Source: Thermodesulfovibrio sp.
Lineage (GTDB): Bacteria > Nitrospirota > Thermodesulfovibrionia > Thermodesulfovibrionales > UBA6898
NCBI GenBank assembly: GCA_013824615.1
Contig: PNOC01000016.1
Span: 1 to 64,000, forward strand
Length of the DNA: 64,000 nucleotides
Direction: 5' to 3'
The translations under genes were made by a program, and so were the position numbers. Shown here piece after piece: positions 45,114 through 55,568 of the stretch. Under the pieces are notes generated by a model that was given only the letters and a program-made list of their open reading frames with translations, was not told the origin of the DNA and did not search any database. Every line of letters begins with the position of its first letter. Positions within the stretch are counted from its first letter, which is position 1.

Positions 45114-46723
45114 CTCCTCCGTCGGTCCAGCGTTTTAAAAAGTAGCGCTACCGGTTGATGCTGGTAAGTGATAATTTTATTCAATGTGTATCCCATATTT
45201 TCTGCATATCCCGGTTCTTCTGCCATCCGGCGCCAGATGTCATCTTTGTAATTAAGGTACAATCTGCCGGTCAGCAGTATATAGTTGGGCTTGAGAGTCC
45301 TGCTGATAGTCTTGAAGGTATCCAGATCATAGGGAAGCCAGATAGACCGTCGGTTTGCATACCAAGTTGTTTCCCATGGGATATCTGACAGGATGATGTC
45401 CTGCGGCCCCGTGAGCGAGGATACTTCCACTCCGATGGGGATAAACGTATTCACCGGTTTGGGGTTTTTCCAGTAGGGGATTGATATGTAAACGAAAAAA
45501 AGCAATATGCCGAGCAGGGCGAAAGGCGTATACTGCCCGATATATCGGCGTATATTCATGGCCCCAGCCGCTATCATTGCAGGGAAGAAATACATGTAAT
45601 AGTAGGGCACGGACCCTATAGGGAGAAGCATCGCGATCTGCAACAGTATTCCTGCGATGATGATAGATCTAAGTGATCTTACCCGCAAATCCTCTGCCGT
45701 AAGAAAGAACCCGATTCCGATGATCAGCAGCACCAGGGGATTGTAGAAGGTCATTGCGTTGTCAAGAAGAAGTGCAAAAAAGGTATAGGCTTTTTTTGCT
45801 ATCTCGCCGGGATGAGACAAGACATATGCCTTCGGGTCTACGTTCGACAACTGGGTCCATATCGAGTACGAGGGGAACCCCTCGGTAAAAAGCAGAAGGC
45901 TGTATTGGTAGAGTGAGAAAAAAGGTTTGCCGATAACCATATAATTCCTTATCATGTACGGGATAAGTCCGGCAGCAAATCCTGCGATAAGAAAAAATGC
46001 CTTTCCCAGTTTGTTCAGCCACCTTGTTTTCCCTATCAGAGCAGCGGCTATGAAGCCGAACAGGACGAAAAGACTGTTTGCCCTTACCTGGTAGAGAATC
46101 CCGAGAAACATCCCCAGCAGGAATGTTTTATCCGGATATTTCAGGAAAAAATAGAGCAGAAGAGTAAAGAGCGCTGCGTAAAAGAGATTTGGTTCGGCGG
46201 TAAGGGTGTATTCAAGAAAAGACTTCATCGACGCGGTTAATAGCGCCACCAAGATGCCAATGCGGTAATCGCCGGAGAGCTCCAGTGAAACAAAGAAAAT
46301 GGACACCAATAAGCCAATATAGCAGATGCTATTGAAAAGGACAATCGTGTTGTCGGAGGGGCCAAACAGGTGGAAAAAAAGTGAGAGGAAAAAGGGGTAT
46401 ATAGGCATCCGGGTGACTTCCGGCTGCGGCAGCGTCTGAAAAAACTGGTAAGCAATCGGCCGCAGTACAGAAGTGGAGTACCCGTTACCCTCATAAAAAT
46501 TTCGGGCTATCTGGCAGTATTCATGATAGTCATTCAGTACAAAACCGTTGAAATGCAGGCGATAATTTAACCAGCAGATTCCGGAGGCGATGATGACAAG
46601 GAAGGTAAGTGCCAGTACACGCTGGCGCAATGCGTTTCCGCTTCCTGGTGCCCCAGAGACAGTTCCCGTAAGCATCTTGAGAGTATTTTCCAGCAGTGCT
46701 TTGATATGGCCTCCGACTTTCAA
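45110..46723 (-). CDS. GT39/ArnT-like membrane glycosyltransferase
   Basis: 537 residues with about eleven hydrophobic helices (first ~29-48). The outer loop after helix 1 has 'NDYHEYCQIARNFYEGNGY', placing an Asp as in the catalytic loop of GT-C/PMT enzymes. 'PIYPFFLSLFFHLFG' and 'ANSLFVLFGF' are PMT-like. It would use a polyprenyl-phosphate sugar made by one of the GtrB-like proteins. It is the only - strand gene of the cluster, convergent with the radical SAM gene (4-bp stop overlap) and divergent from the next aminotransferase over a 136-bp spacer that must hold both promoters. Confidence 0.78.
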   Translation of the reverse strand: MKVGGHIKALLENTLKMLTGTVSGAPGSGNALRQRVLALTFLVIIASGICWLNYRLHFNGFVLNDYHEYCQIARNFYEGNGYSTSVLRPIAYQFFQTLPQPEVTRMPIYPFFLSLFFHLFGPSDNTIVLFNSICYIGLLVSIFFVSLELSGDYRIGILVALLTASMKSFLEYTLTAEPNLFYAALFTLLLYFFLKYPDKTFLLGMFLGILYQVRANSLFVLFGFIAAALIGKTRWLNKLGKAFFLIAGFAAGLIPYMIRNYMVIGKPFFSLYQYSLLLFTEGFPSYSIWTQLSNVDPKAYVLSHPGEIAKKAYTFFALLLDNAMTFYNPLVLLIIGIGFFLTAEDLRVRSLRSIIIAGILLQIAMLLPIGSVPYYYMYFFPAMIAAGAMNIRRYIGQYTPFALLGILLFFVYISIPYWKNPKPVNTFIPIGVEVSSLTGPQDIILSDIPWETTWYANRRSIWLPYDLDTFKTISRTLKPNYILLTGRLYLNYKDDIWRRMAEEPGYAENMGYTLNKIITYQHQPVALLFKTLDRRRS

Positions 46724-46859
46724 TCTAAATATATTAATGACTGCCTATTATAAACCATAGGTGGCTGTTTTGCGGCAACAATGTCATCTTGCGCCTGGCT
46801 GAATTATTATGGTGTGCTGTCTGCATATGATAGGTTAAAATAAACACCAATAACGTGCT

Positions 46860-47984
46860 ATGAAGATCGAGTTTTTCAGACATAATATAGGGCAGGACGA
46901 TATCGATCGGGTAAACGAGGTCTTGCGGTCAATTTTTCTGACCACCGGGCAGGTTGTTGGAGAGTTCGAAGAGGGATTTGCAGAATATCTCGGCGCCCGG
47001 CATGCAATCGGGGTCACCAGCTGCACCGCAGCCCTTCACCTGAGCCTTATTGCATTGAATATCGGACCTGGCGATGAGGTCATCACCACGCCAATGAGTT
47101 TCTGCGCCACGGCGAATGCGGTCCTGCATGCCGGGGCCCGGCCTGTTTTTGTGGATGTTGAGGAGGAGACCGGGAACCTGAACGCAGACCTGATTGAGGC
47201 GGCGATTACGGACAGGACAAAGGCCATCCTCCCGGTGCATCTCTATGGACAGATGTGCGATATGAAGAAAATCAGGGCGCTTGCAGACAGGTATCGGTTG
47301 AAGATTATCGAGGACGCGGCGCATTCCATAGAGTCGTCCAGGGACGGAGTAAAGGTCGGCGAACTTGCTGATGCCGCCTGCTTCAGTTTTTACGCAACCA
47401 AGAACATTACCTCCGGCGAGGGGGGGGCCATCAGCACGAACAGTGAGCCAGTGGCCGAGACCCTCCGGATGCTACGTCAGCATGGTATCAATAAAGGGGC
47501 GGCCGACCGCTACACAAAAAGGTACGAGCACTGGGATATGCCGCTGCTTGGCTGGAAGTATAATATGGACAATATCCAGGCTGCGCTCCTTATCGGACAG
47601 CTCCGGCGGATTGAAGATCTCATGCAGCAGAGAGACCAAAACTGGTCATGCTATGAAGATGCGTTGCAGGGTATTGCGGATGTGCGGTTGTTGAAGACCC
47701 TTCCCGGGGTGCGGCATGCCCGGCACCTGCTTACGGCACTTGTTCCCCCTGAAAAAAGGGATGCCCTGCTCTGGGGAATGCAGAACCGCCAGGTCGGCGT
47801 GGCTGTCAACTACCGGCCGATTCACCTGCTGAAATACTACCGGGAAACATACGGTTACTGCGAGGGGGCATATCCGGTTGCAGAAGACATTGGCCTCAGA
47901 ACGATATCGCTGCCCTTTTACCCTTCTCTGGATGAGGCGACCATCCGGAACGTGTCACAGATCTTTAAAGAAGAGTTGCACTAA
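46860..47984 (+). CDS. DegT/DnrJ/EryC1/StrS sugar aminotransferase (third copy)
   Basis: 374 residues. The PLP Lys is K181 in 'FYATKNITSGEGG', 'VTSCTAALHLSL' is the phosphate loop and 'EDAAHSIESS' the pyridine-N motif, most like ArnB/PseC-type 4-aminotransferases. It is followed 23 bp later by an RmlB-like SDR, again giving a dehydratase-aminotransferase pair. No clear Shine-Dalgarno; 'ggttaaaata' lies about 25 bp before the ATG. Confidence 0.88.
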   Translation: MKIEFFRHNIGQDDIDRVNEVLRSIFLTTGQVVGEFEEGFAEYLGARHAIGVTSCTAALHLSLIALNIGPGDEVITTPMSFCATANAVLHAGARPVFVDVEEETGNLNADLIEAAITDRTKAILPVHLYGQMCDMKKIRALADRYRLKIIEDAAHSIESSRDGVKVGELADAACFSFYATKNITSGEGGAISTNSEPVAETLRMLRQHGINKGAADRYTKRYEHWDMPLLGWKYNMDNIQAALLIGQLRRIEDLMQQRDQNWSCYEDALQGIADVRLLKTLPGVRHARHLLTALVPPEKRDALLWGMQNRQVGVAVNYRPIHLLKYYRETYGYCEGAYPVAEDIGLRTISLPFYPSLDEATIRNVSQIFKEELH

Positions 47985-48007
47985 TTAATGTTATCAGGAG
48001 ACCATAC

Positions 48008-49036
48008 ATGAAAACAGTACTCGTCACCGGCGGCGCCGGCTTCATCGGCAGCAATTTTATTCAACATATATTTCACCGGTATCCGGACTATAAAATTGCG
48101 GTCCTCGATGCGCTGACCTATGCGGGCAATATCGAGAATATTCCTGCTGAAATCCGCGATTCCGGCAGGTTTGAATTCTGGTACGGCAACCTCAATAATC
48201 TTGACCTGGTCGATGACCTGGTCGAGCGCTCAGAGATCGTCGTGCATTTTGCAGCTGAAACCCATGTGGCGAGGTCTCTGTATCTCAATAGAGTATTTTT
48301 TGAGACCGATGTTATGGGCACCCAGGCCATCGCGAATGCCATTCTAAAGCATCCTGACTCGGTCGAGCGCTTTGTCCATATCTCGACCTCCGAAGTCTAC
48401 GGGACCGCCCTGAGAGAACCGATGGACGAGGACCATCCACTGAACCCGACAACCCCGTATGCAGCAGCAAAGGCAGGAGCAGACAGGCTTGTATCTTCCT
48501 ATGTCGAGTCGTATGGCATCCCGGGGGTGATTATCCGTCCCTTCAACAACTACGGTCCTCATCAGCATCTCGAGAAGGTTATTCCCCGGTTTATTACCAG
48601 TGCAATACTGAAGGAACCGCTCACGATCCATGGGGACGGTTCTGCTGCAAGAGACTGGCTGTTTGTCGAGGATACCGCCATGGCAATCGACAAGGTCCTG
48701 CATGCTCCGTTGCAGGAGGTGCGGGGAGGCGTATTTAATATCGGGACCGGCATCAGCATAAGCGTTCTTGATATCGCCAGAAAGATCGTAGAGTTATTCG
48801 GGCTGGATGCCTCGTACCTGTCCTATATGGAGGAACGGTTTGGCCAGGTTCAGAACCATATTTCATCGACTGACAAGGCAGAAAAAATACTGGGGTTTAA
48901 AGCTGCGACCGGTTTCGATGACGGGCTGCTCAGGACGATCGAATGGTATAAGAACAACCAGGGGTTCTGGGAAAAGCAGATGTCTATGAGAAAGGTGCCG
49001 GTCAAGAGTAAAACAGGCGAAATTGTCTGGTACTGA
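48008..49036 (+). CDS. RmlB-like SDR nucleotide-sugar 4,6-dehydratase
   Basis: 342 residues. 'VTGGAGFIGSNFIQ' (6-19), a long 'YPDYKIAVLDALTYAGN' stretch characteristic of RmlB, and 'FAAETHVARS'. 'HISTSEVYGT' replaces the RmlB 'STDEVYG' (Ser for Asp), and Y151/K155 complete the site. The Asp-to-Ser change is seen in dehydratases acting on other nucleotide sugars and in decarboxylases, so the nucleotide is uncertain. 'AGGAG' precedes the ATG. Pairs with the upstream aminotransferase. Confidence 0.83.
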   Translation: MKTVLVTGGAGFIGSNFIQHIFHRYPDYKIAVLDALTYAGNIENIPAEIRDSGRFEFWYGNLNNLDLVDDLVERSEIVVHFAAETHVARSLYLNRVFFETDVMGTQAIANAILKHPDSVERFVHISTSEVYGTALREPMDEDHPLNPTTPYAAAKAGADRLVSSYVESYGIPGVIIRPFNNYGPHQHLEKVIPRFITSAILKEPLTIHGDGSAARDWLFVEDTAMAIDKVLHAPLQEVRGGVFNIGTGISISVLDIARKIVELFGLDASYLSYMEERFGQVQNHISSTDKAEKILGFKAATGFDDGLLRTIEWYKNNQGFWEKQMSMRKVPVKSKTGEIVWY

Positions 49037-49096
49037 AAGAACTTCTCCCTGCTGCTGACATTATTTTTTCTGCAACGGTTAAGGTAAAATATACAG

Positions 49097-51901
49097 ATGT
49101 CCAGCAGAGATCTGATTATCGAAGGAGCCCGGCAGCATAATCTCAAGAATATCAACCTGAGACTGCCGCATGACCAGGTTATTGCAGTCACCGGGGTGTC
49201 CGGTTCCGGCAAGTCTTCACTCGCCTTTGATACCATCTTTGCCGAGGGGCAGTGGCGCTTCATCGAATCTCTTTCAACCTACGCCAGGATATTTCTCGAA
49301 AAGCTCGACAGGCCTGATGTTGACGCAATCATGAATATCCGCCCGGCGGTCGCCCTTGAACAGAAGAACCCGGTCCGGGGATCGCGGTCGACTGTCGGCA
49401 CGCTGACCGAGCTTTATGAATTCTTCAGGCTTCTCTACGCAAAGGTCGCGACTCCCTTTTGTCCCGGTTGTGGGGCAGAGATCAGGAAATGGGACCCTTC
49501 CCAGGTAGTCCGTCACCTTCTCGAACACCATGCCGGCGAAAGAGCTGTGGTACTTTTTTCATCAGTGGAATCGCTTGCAGAACTCAGGCAGAAGGGGTAT
49601 GCAAGGGTCTGGGTTGACGGAGAAATACAGGAGATTGCCGACCTGAAAGACAGCAATGCCGTGCAGACCCCCGCTCCAAAGAAAGCAGCGGGCAATAAGA
49701 AAAAGGATAAGAACCCGGTGCCTCCTGCTCTGCCCCAGGCAATTAACGTTGTTCTCGACCGTCTGGTAATCAGAGAGGATCCCCGGTTGTCCGATTCTGT
49801 CGAGATGGCATGGAAAGAGGGCCATGGAAAGATGCAGGTCATTATTTTTCATGGTGCTGAACCTCCGTTCTCGGTACACGGCTTCTCGTCGGAGAATGCC
49901 TGCGAGGCCTGCGGGATTACGCTGCCGGAGCCTTCGGCCATGCTCTTTTCATTCAACCACCCGGTAGGGGCCTGTCCGGAGTGTAAGGGCTTCGGCAATA
50001 CCCTGCGCTACGATGAGGACCTGATCATACCTGACAGGGACCTTTCTCTGGCCAGAGGTGCGGTGGAGCCCTGGACGAAACCTGCCAACAGATGGTGGAA
50101 GAAGCAGCTTGCCACCAGGGCAGCCAAAGCCGGGCTTGACCTGAACAAACCCTATACTGACTTCACTCCAGAGGAAAAGACCCTTCTGTTTAAGGGGGGA
50201 GAAGGATTTTTCGGTATTGATGATTTTTTTGAAGACCTCGAAGCACGAAAATATAAACTCCATGTAAGGGTATTTTTGTCACGCTACCGCCGGGGCGTTA
50301 CGTGTCCTATGTGTCTGGGCAAGCGCCTGACAAAGGAGGCACTTGCTTACAATATCGGCGGCCTTGATATTGCCGCGCTCAGCAGGCTTCCGATTGCTGA
50401 TACAGCACGTTTTTTTTCTGATATCGACCTCTCTTCTTTTCAGAAGGAGATCGTGCGGGAACTTCTTCGCCAGATAACGATGAAGCTTGTTTTTCTCCAG
50501 GAGGTAGGACTTGAATACCTCGCTCTTGACCGCTATGGCAAGACACTTTCAGGAGGAGAATTCCAGAGAATAAATCTGTCGAACCAGCTGGCCTCGCGCC
50601 TGACCGGTACACTCTATGTGCTCGATGAGCCTACAGTCGGGCTGCACGCCCGGGATACTGAACGTGTTTCGAAGATCATGCGTGAACTTGCTGAACTGGG
50701 AAATACCGTGATTGTTGTTGAGCATGACATGGGCATTATCAGATCGGCAGAATGGATTGTCGAACTGGGGCCCGGTGGGGGGCATAAAGGGGGTGAGGTC
50801 GTGTACTCAGGGCCTGCGGATGATTTTGCTTCTCAGGATACCCTGACCGCCCGGTATGTAAGGGGAGAAGAAAAGGTCGGGTTAAGGAAACATAGAAGAA
50901 GACGCTTTACCGAGAACCTTACCCTGCTTGGCGCGCATGGTAATAACCTCAAGCAGGTTGATTTCAGTATTCCACTCAGAAGTCTCAGCGTGGTAAGTGG
51001 TGTTTCAGGTTCAGGCAAGAGCAGCCTGGTCGTCGATACCTTCTACCGGGCGCTTGCAAAAAAATTCAGACTCAACAGTGAGCAGCCGCTACCATATGCG
51101 AGCCTGGACGGTGAACAGAATTTGACCGGCATAAGATTAATCGACCAGTCGCCCATTGGGAAAAGTCCGCGTTCGAACCCGGTCACGTATCTCAAGGTCT
51201 TTGACCATGTCCGCAAGCTTTTTTCCGAGCAGCGGGAGGCCCGGGCTTATGGGTACGGTCCCGGATTTTTTTCTTTTAATGTTCCGGGTGGAAGATGCGA
51301 GACTTGCAAGGGGGAAGGCTACGAACTGCTGGAAATGTTTTTTTTCGAAAACCTTTACGTGACCTGCGAAAAGTGTAATGGAAAACGCTACAGCCCGGAG
51401 GCGCTCAGGATATGCTTCAGGGGGAAAAATATCAGTGAGGTGCTCGAGATGACGGTCGAGGAAGGGCTTGCCCTGTTTTATGATCACCCCCAGATCGTTG
51501 CAAAGCTGTCCCTGATGGCAGAGACGGGGCTTGGGTATCTGAAGCTGGGGCAGCCGGCAACCACGCTTTCAGGCGGTGAGGCCCAGAGGCTGAAAATATG
51601 CGCCGAGATGGGATCGTCTTCAACAGGGAACTGTCTGTATATTTTGGACGAGCCGACCGTGGGGCTTCACTTTGCGGATGTCCAGTCGCTGCTCGATGTC
51701 CTGGACCGTCTGGTTGAGGCCGGTAACACGGTCCTGGTTATCGAACATAATCTCGACGTGATCCGCGCTGCTGACTGGGTCGTCGACCTCGGCCCTGAGG
51801 GCGGAGATAAGGGCGGGAGAATAATTTTTGAGGGCATACCCGGAGATTTGATGTCGGTTGCCGGGTCGCATACGGGAAGATATCTCGCCCGCTCTCATTG
51901 A
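49097..51901 (+). CDS. uvrA: Excinuclease ABC subunit A
   Basis: Damage-recognising ATPase of nucleotide excision repair. 934 residues with two ABC ATPase halves: Walker A 'GVSGSGKSS' at 33-41 and again near 636. ABC signatures are 'LSGGEFQRI' (~490) and 'LSGGEAQRL' (~830). Zinc modules are 'CEACG...CPECKGFG' (~270-300) and 'CETCKGEG...CEKCNGKRY' (~735-765). A Lys/Pro/Ala-rich insertion 'APKKAAGNKKKDKN' around 195-208 lies in the UvrB-binding region and is unusual. It stands 60 bp after the sugar cluster and 35 bp before the peptide transporter. Confidence 0.97.
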   Translation: MSSRDLIIEGARQHNLKNINLRLPHDQVIAVTGVSGSGKSSLAFDTIFAEGQWRFIESLSTYARIFLEKLDRPDVDAIMNIRPAVALEQKNPVRGSRSTVGTLTELYEFFRLLYAKVATPFCPGCGAEIRKWDPSQVVRHLLEHHAGERAVVLFSSVESLAELRQKGYARVWVDGEIQEIADLKDSNAVQTPAPKKAAGNKKKDKNPVPPALPQAINVVLDRLVIREDPRLSDSVEMAWKEGHGKMQVIIFHGAEPPFSVHGFSSENACEACGITLPEPSAMLFSFNHPVGACPECKGFGNTLRYDEDLIIPDRDLSLARGAVEPWTKPANRWWKKQLATRAAKAGLDLNKPYTDFTPEEKTLLFKGGEGFFGIDDFFEDLEARKYKLHVRVFLSRYRRGVTCPMCLGKRLTKEALAYNIGGLDIAALSRLPIADTARFFSDIDLSSFQKEIVRELLRQITMKLVFLQEVGLEYLALDRYGKTLSGGEFQRINLSNQLASRLTGTLYVLDEPTVGLHARDTERVSKIMRELAELGNTVIVVEHDMGIIRSAEWIVELGPGGGHKGGEVVYSGPADDFASQDTLTARYVRGEEKVGLRKHRRRRFTENLTLLGAHGNNLKQVDFSIPLRSLSVVSGVSGSGKSSLVVDTFYRALAKKFRLNSEQPLPYASLDGEQNLTGIRLIDQSPIGKSPRSNPVTYLKVFDHVRKLFSEQREARAYGYGPGFFSFNVPGGRCETCKGEGYELLEMFFFENLYVTCEKCNGKRYSPEALRICFRGKNISEVLEMTVEEGLALFYDHPQIVAKLSLMAETGLGYLKLGQPATTLSGGEAQRLKICAEMGSSSTGNCLYILDEPTVGLHFADVQSLLDVLDRLVEAGNTVLVIEHNLDVIRAADWVVDLGPEGGDKGGRIIFEGIPGDLMSVAGSHTGRYLARSH

Positions 51902-51936
51902 AAAATGATCATGTTTACAGTATTCTTACCTGACTG

Positions 51937-53571
51937 ATGAAAAAAATCCTGTTTTTTGTTTTCCTTATCTGTTTTTTTTCTGCAGCCTGTAAGGGGAAGC
52001 CACCTGCAGGGCCTATTCTTTCCAATGATGGCGCTGACGGACCGGTATATGGTGATACCCTGATCGAGGGGACGATCGGAGAGCCGAGTACCCTTATACC
52101 GATGCTTGCCGGGGACAGCGCTTCCCACAGCGTGGCCGGGATGATCTTTAATGGCCTGGTGAAGTATCATACCGACCTGAGTGTAATAGGAGACCTTGCC
52201 GAGTCCTGGGACATCTCCCGCGACGGGCTTGTGATCAGCTTTCATCTCCGGAAGGGGGTGAAGTGGGCTGATGGCGTTGAGTTCACTGCTGACGATGTCA
52301 TGTTCGGGTTCAATACAATTCGGGATGAAAAAACCCCGACCGCGTACAAGGAAGATTTCCTCCAGGTCAAAAAGGCTGAAACGCCTGATAAATACACCTT
52401 CAGGGTAATCTACGAAAAGCCTTTTGCACCTGCGCTCACCTCATGGACAAATCTGGTGGTCCTTCCGAAGCATCTCCTGGGGGGCAAGGACATTACAAAA
52501 AATGACTTTGCCCGCAACCCGGTGGGGCTCGGTCCCTATAAACTCGACAAGTGGACAGCAGGACAGGACCTTGTCCTTGCCTCCAACCGGGACTATTTTG
52601 AAGGCAGGCCGTATATCGACCGCTATGTCTACCGGATTATCCCTGACGCTGCAACAACCTTTATGGAACTCCAGGCAGGCGGGATTGATATGATGGGCCT
52701 GACGCCGATACAGTACACGAAGCAGACAGAGACCGACTTTTTTAAAAAGAATTTCCAGAAGTTCAGATACCCGGTTTTTTCGTACACGCATATGGCCTTT
52801 AACCTGAAGCATCCCCTGTTTAAAGATAAAAAGGTCCGGCAGGCAATCGCCTATGCACTTGATAAAAGCGAGATCGTGGACGTTGTTCTTTTTGGACTGG
52901 GAAGTCCTGCCACAGGTCCCTATGTGCCGAATACCTGGCCGTACAATCCCGATGTCAAAAAATATGAATTCAATCCTGCAAAGGCTAAAGAGCTTTTAAG
53001 GGAGGCCGGATGGGCTGCCCGTGATGGTGACGGCATTCTGGAGAAAGACGGCAGGCCTTTCAGTTTCACGATACTCACCAACATGGGCAATTCACTCAGG
53101 AAGAATACGGCCACGATCATCCAGTGGCGGCTTGCGAAGATCGGTATCAGTGTCGAGATCAAGGCACTTGAATGGTCCACCTTTGTCAACGAGTTTATAG
53201 ATAAAAGACGGTTTGAGGCAGTGCTGCTCGGCTGGAGTATCGGGCTTGACCCCGACCAGTATGACATCTGGCACTCGTCAAAGACCAAGTCGAAGGAGTT
53301 CAATTTTATCAGTTATAATAATCCCGAGGTGGATGCACTGCTTGAGCAGGGAAGGCGGACTTTTGATATCGGAGAGAGAAAAAAGGCATACTTCAGGATC
53401 CAGGAGATACTCGCGGAAGAAGTCCCCTATATTTTTCTCTACGTACCGGATGCAACCCCGATTGTTCATGCCCGCTTCAAAGGCATAAAGCCCTCGCCCA
53501 TAGGGATAAGCTATAATCAGCCTAAATGGTATGTGCCGGAAAGTATGCGGCGGCATCATATTGATCAATAG
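51937..53571 (+). CDS. Peptide ABC transporter substrate-binding lipoprotein (OppA/DppA family)
   Basis: 544 residues. Lipoprotein signal with lipobox 'FSAAC' (Cys18), so it is anchored in a membrane. The SBP_bac_5 signature 'LAESWDISRDGLVISFHLRKGVKWADG' follows (split blocks near 88-115), with 'YALDKSEIVD' near 306. These bind oligopeptides, dipeptides or nickel complexes; ligand unknown. Followed by the two permease genes at 15 and 1 bp, but no ATPase genes come next. Confidence 0.93.
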   Translation: MKKILFFVFLICFFSAACKGKPPAGPILSNDGADGPVYGDTLIEGTIGEPSTLIPMLAGDSASHSVAGMIFNGLVKYHTDLSVIGDLAESWDISRDGLVISFHLRKGVKWADGVEFTADDVMFGFNTIRDEKTPTAYKEDFLQVKKAETPDKYTFRVIYEKPFAPALTSWTNLVVLPKHLLGGKDITKNDFARNPVGLGPYKLDKWTAGQDLVLASNRDYFEGRPYIDRYVYRIIPDAATTFMELQAGGIDMMGLTPIQYTKQTETDFFKKNFQKFRYPVFSYTHMAFNLKHPLFKDKKVRQAIAYALDKSEIVDVVLFGLGSPATGPYVPNTWPYNPDVKKYEFNPAKAKELLREAGWAARDGDGILEKDGRPFSFTILTNMGNSLRKNTATIIQWRLAKIGISVEIKALEWSTFVNEFIDKRRFEAVLLGWSIGLDPDQYDIWHSSKTKSKEFNFISYNNPEVDALLEQGRRTFDIGERKKAYFRIQEILAEEVPYIFLYVPDATPIVHARFKGIKPSPIGISYNQPKWYVPESMRRHHIDQ

Positions 53572-53586
53572 ATGATGGAGTTATAG

Positions 53587-54588
53587 ATGCTGAAGTATCT
53601 GCTGAAGAGAATACTTGAGATGATACCGACCCTGATCGGCATAACCCTTATCTCTTTCACCATCATCCACCTGGCGCCTGGGAAGCCTACGGATATCCTG
53701 GCCGACTTTAACCCAAAAATGACACCTGAGGCACGGGAGCGTCTCGAGAAATATTATGGCCTGGATAAGCCGGTGATCGTCCAGTACGGGATGTGGCTGA
53801 AGAGGATTGTCAGACTCGATTTCGGGGAGTCATTCTCCTCTGACCGCCGGCCGGTCATGCAGAAGATCTGGGACAAGAAGCAGCCGCTGATCGACCGGAG
53901 GCTGTTTGTGACCTTTATGATCAATGTAATCTCGATGATTGTTATTCTTCTTATATCCATCCCGATCGGCATAACCTCGGCCACGCACCGAAACTCTTTA
54001 TACGACAAGATCATGACCACCACGGTTTTTGTCGGATTTGCCATGCCGTCGTTCTGGCTTGCCCTTCTTCTGATGATGTTTTTCGGCATTTATCTCGGCT
54101 GGCTCCCGATATCCGGACTGAAATCCATGAATTATAAGACTCTGTCCTTTGCCGGTCAGGTGTTCGACCGGGTCAGCCACCTGGTCCTGCCGGTCTTTAT
54201 TGCATCGTTTGGCAGTCTTGCCGGCGACTCGCGTTACATGCGGAGCAGTATGCTGGAGGTGATCCGCCAGGATTATATAACGGTTGCACGGGCAAAGGGT
54301 CTGCCCGAAAGGATCGTGATCTATAGGCATGCCCTGCGGAATGCGCTGCTGCCGCTTATCACGCTGATCGGGCTGTCGATACCCGGCCTTATCGGCGGCA
54401 GTGTCATTCTTGAGAGCATCTTTGGCATCCCTGGCATGGGGCAACTGCTCTTTATGAGTGTCATGACCCGTGACTATCCCATGATCATGTGTATTCTGAC
54501 GATCGGGGCGATACTCACTCTCCTTGGCAATCTGCTGGCGGATATCGGCTATATGCTTGCAGACCCGCGGATAAGGGCGCAGCAATAG
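53587..54588 (+). CDS. Peptide ABC transporter permease (OppB/DppB family)
   Basis: 333 residues, six membrane helices. The N-terminal '[21 protein letters not shown]' and 'LAPGKP' loop are typical of OppB/DppB. The EAA-like cytoplasmic loop is '[28 protein letters not shown]' (split as 'ARAKGLPE' and '[10 protein letters not shown]', about 236-262), the docking site for the ATPase. Confidence 0.95.
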   Translation: MLKYLLKRILEMIPTLIGITLISFTIIHLAPGKPTDILADFNPKMTPEARERLEKYYGLDKPVIVQYGMWLKRIVRLDFGESFSSDRRPVMQKIWDKKQPLIDRRLFVTFMINVISMIVILLISIPIGITSATHRNSLYDKIMTTTVFVGFAMPSFWLALLLMMFFGIYLGWLPISGLKSMNYKTLSFAGQVFDRVSHLVLPVFIASFGSLAGDSRYMRSSMLEVIRQDYITVARAKGLPERIVIYRHALRNALLPLITLIGLSIPGLIGGSVILESIFGIPGMGQLLFMSVMTRDYPMIMCILTIGAILTLLGNLLADIGYMLADPRIRAQQ

Positions 54589-54589
54589 T

Positions 54590-55450
54590 ATGAACAGGCA
54601 TTCCCTGACCGCAATTATCTGGAAGCGTTTTTTGAAAAACAGACTGGCTGTTGCCGGCGGCATTGTTGTGGCAGCCCTGGTGCTGCTTGCTGTGTTTGCT
54701 CCGTTTATAGCGCCTTACAGCCCCAATGACATTGACCGGAGGCATATCCTCGAACCGCCCGGCTCCCGGCACCTGCTTGGCACCGATGATCTTGGCAGAG
54801 ATGTTCTGAGCAGGATGATCTGGGGGGCCAGGATTTCCCTGGCTGTGGGTTTTGTTGCCGTGGGGATAGCAACCTGCATCGGCATAGTGTTTGGCGCTTT
54901 TGCCGGCTATTATGGAGGCTGGGCAGATCGGATCATCACACGCTTTATCGACATTATGCTCACCATTCCGACGTTTTTTCTCATTCTCACCGTCATAGCC
55001 TTCATAGGGTCGAGTATCTGGAACATCATGGTTGTGATAGGGCTTACCTCCTGGATGGGAGTCGCGCGCCTGGTCAGGGCTGAATTTCTGACGCTCAAAG
55101 AGCGCGATTATGTGCTGGCTGCCCGGGCGCTGGGGGCAGGGAATATGCGGATAATATTCAGACATATCATGATCAACAGCATGGCCCCTGTGCTGGTTTC
55201 CTCGGTGCTCGGCATCGCCGGAGCGGTTCTCCTGGAATCGTCCCTCAGCTTCCTCGGCATCGGTGTCCAACCGCCGACCCCGACCTGGGGCAATATTCTG
55301 ACCCTTGGCAAGGACAACATAGAGATCGCCTGGTGGCTTTCGGTCTTCCCCGGCCTTGCAATCCTGATCACTGTTCTCGGCTATAACCTTCTGGGCGAGG
55401 GCGTCCGGGATTCAATAGATCCGCGGCTGTGGGATACCGAGAGAAAATAG
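54590..55450 (+). CDS. Peptide ABC transporter permease (OppC/DppC family)
   Basis: 286 residues, with a short cytoplasmic N-terminus, 'HLLGTDDLGRDVLSRMIWGAR' near 59 (OppC signature) and the EAA-like 'YVLAARALGAGN' near 172. It starts 1 bp after the OppB stop. The operon ends here: the next gene is fic with its own promoter, and no oppD/oppF-type ATPase lies in the window. Confidence 0.95.
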   Translation: MNRHSLTAIIWKRFLKNRLAVAGGIVVAALVLLAVFAPFIAPYSPNDIDRRHILEPPGSRHLLGTDDLGRDVLSRMIWGARISLAVGFVAVGIATCIGIVFGAFAGYYGGWADRIITRFIDIMLTIPTFFLILTVIAFIGSSIWNIMVVIGLTSWMGVARLVRAEFLTLKERDYVLAARALGAGNMRIIFRHIMINSMAPVLVSSVLGIAGAVLLESSLSFLGIGVQPPTPTWGNILTLGKDNIEIAWWLSVFPGLAILITVLGYNLLGEGVRDSIDPRLWDTERK

Positions 55451-55568
55451 GCCAACTTTTGGAGTGATAAAGTAAAACGTTCTTCTTGTTAGGGGGGATG
55501 CTTGCTACGGGAGAGCATGCACTGCGACTCGTTGTCTCTGACGCTAATGTAGATTTATATCTGGCATG

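Noticed and set aside
28960-49036. Glycan locus as a prophage, integrative element or island with ends
   Set aside because: No integrase, transposase, tRNA or flanking direct repeat is visible, although such clusters are often exchanged.
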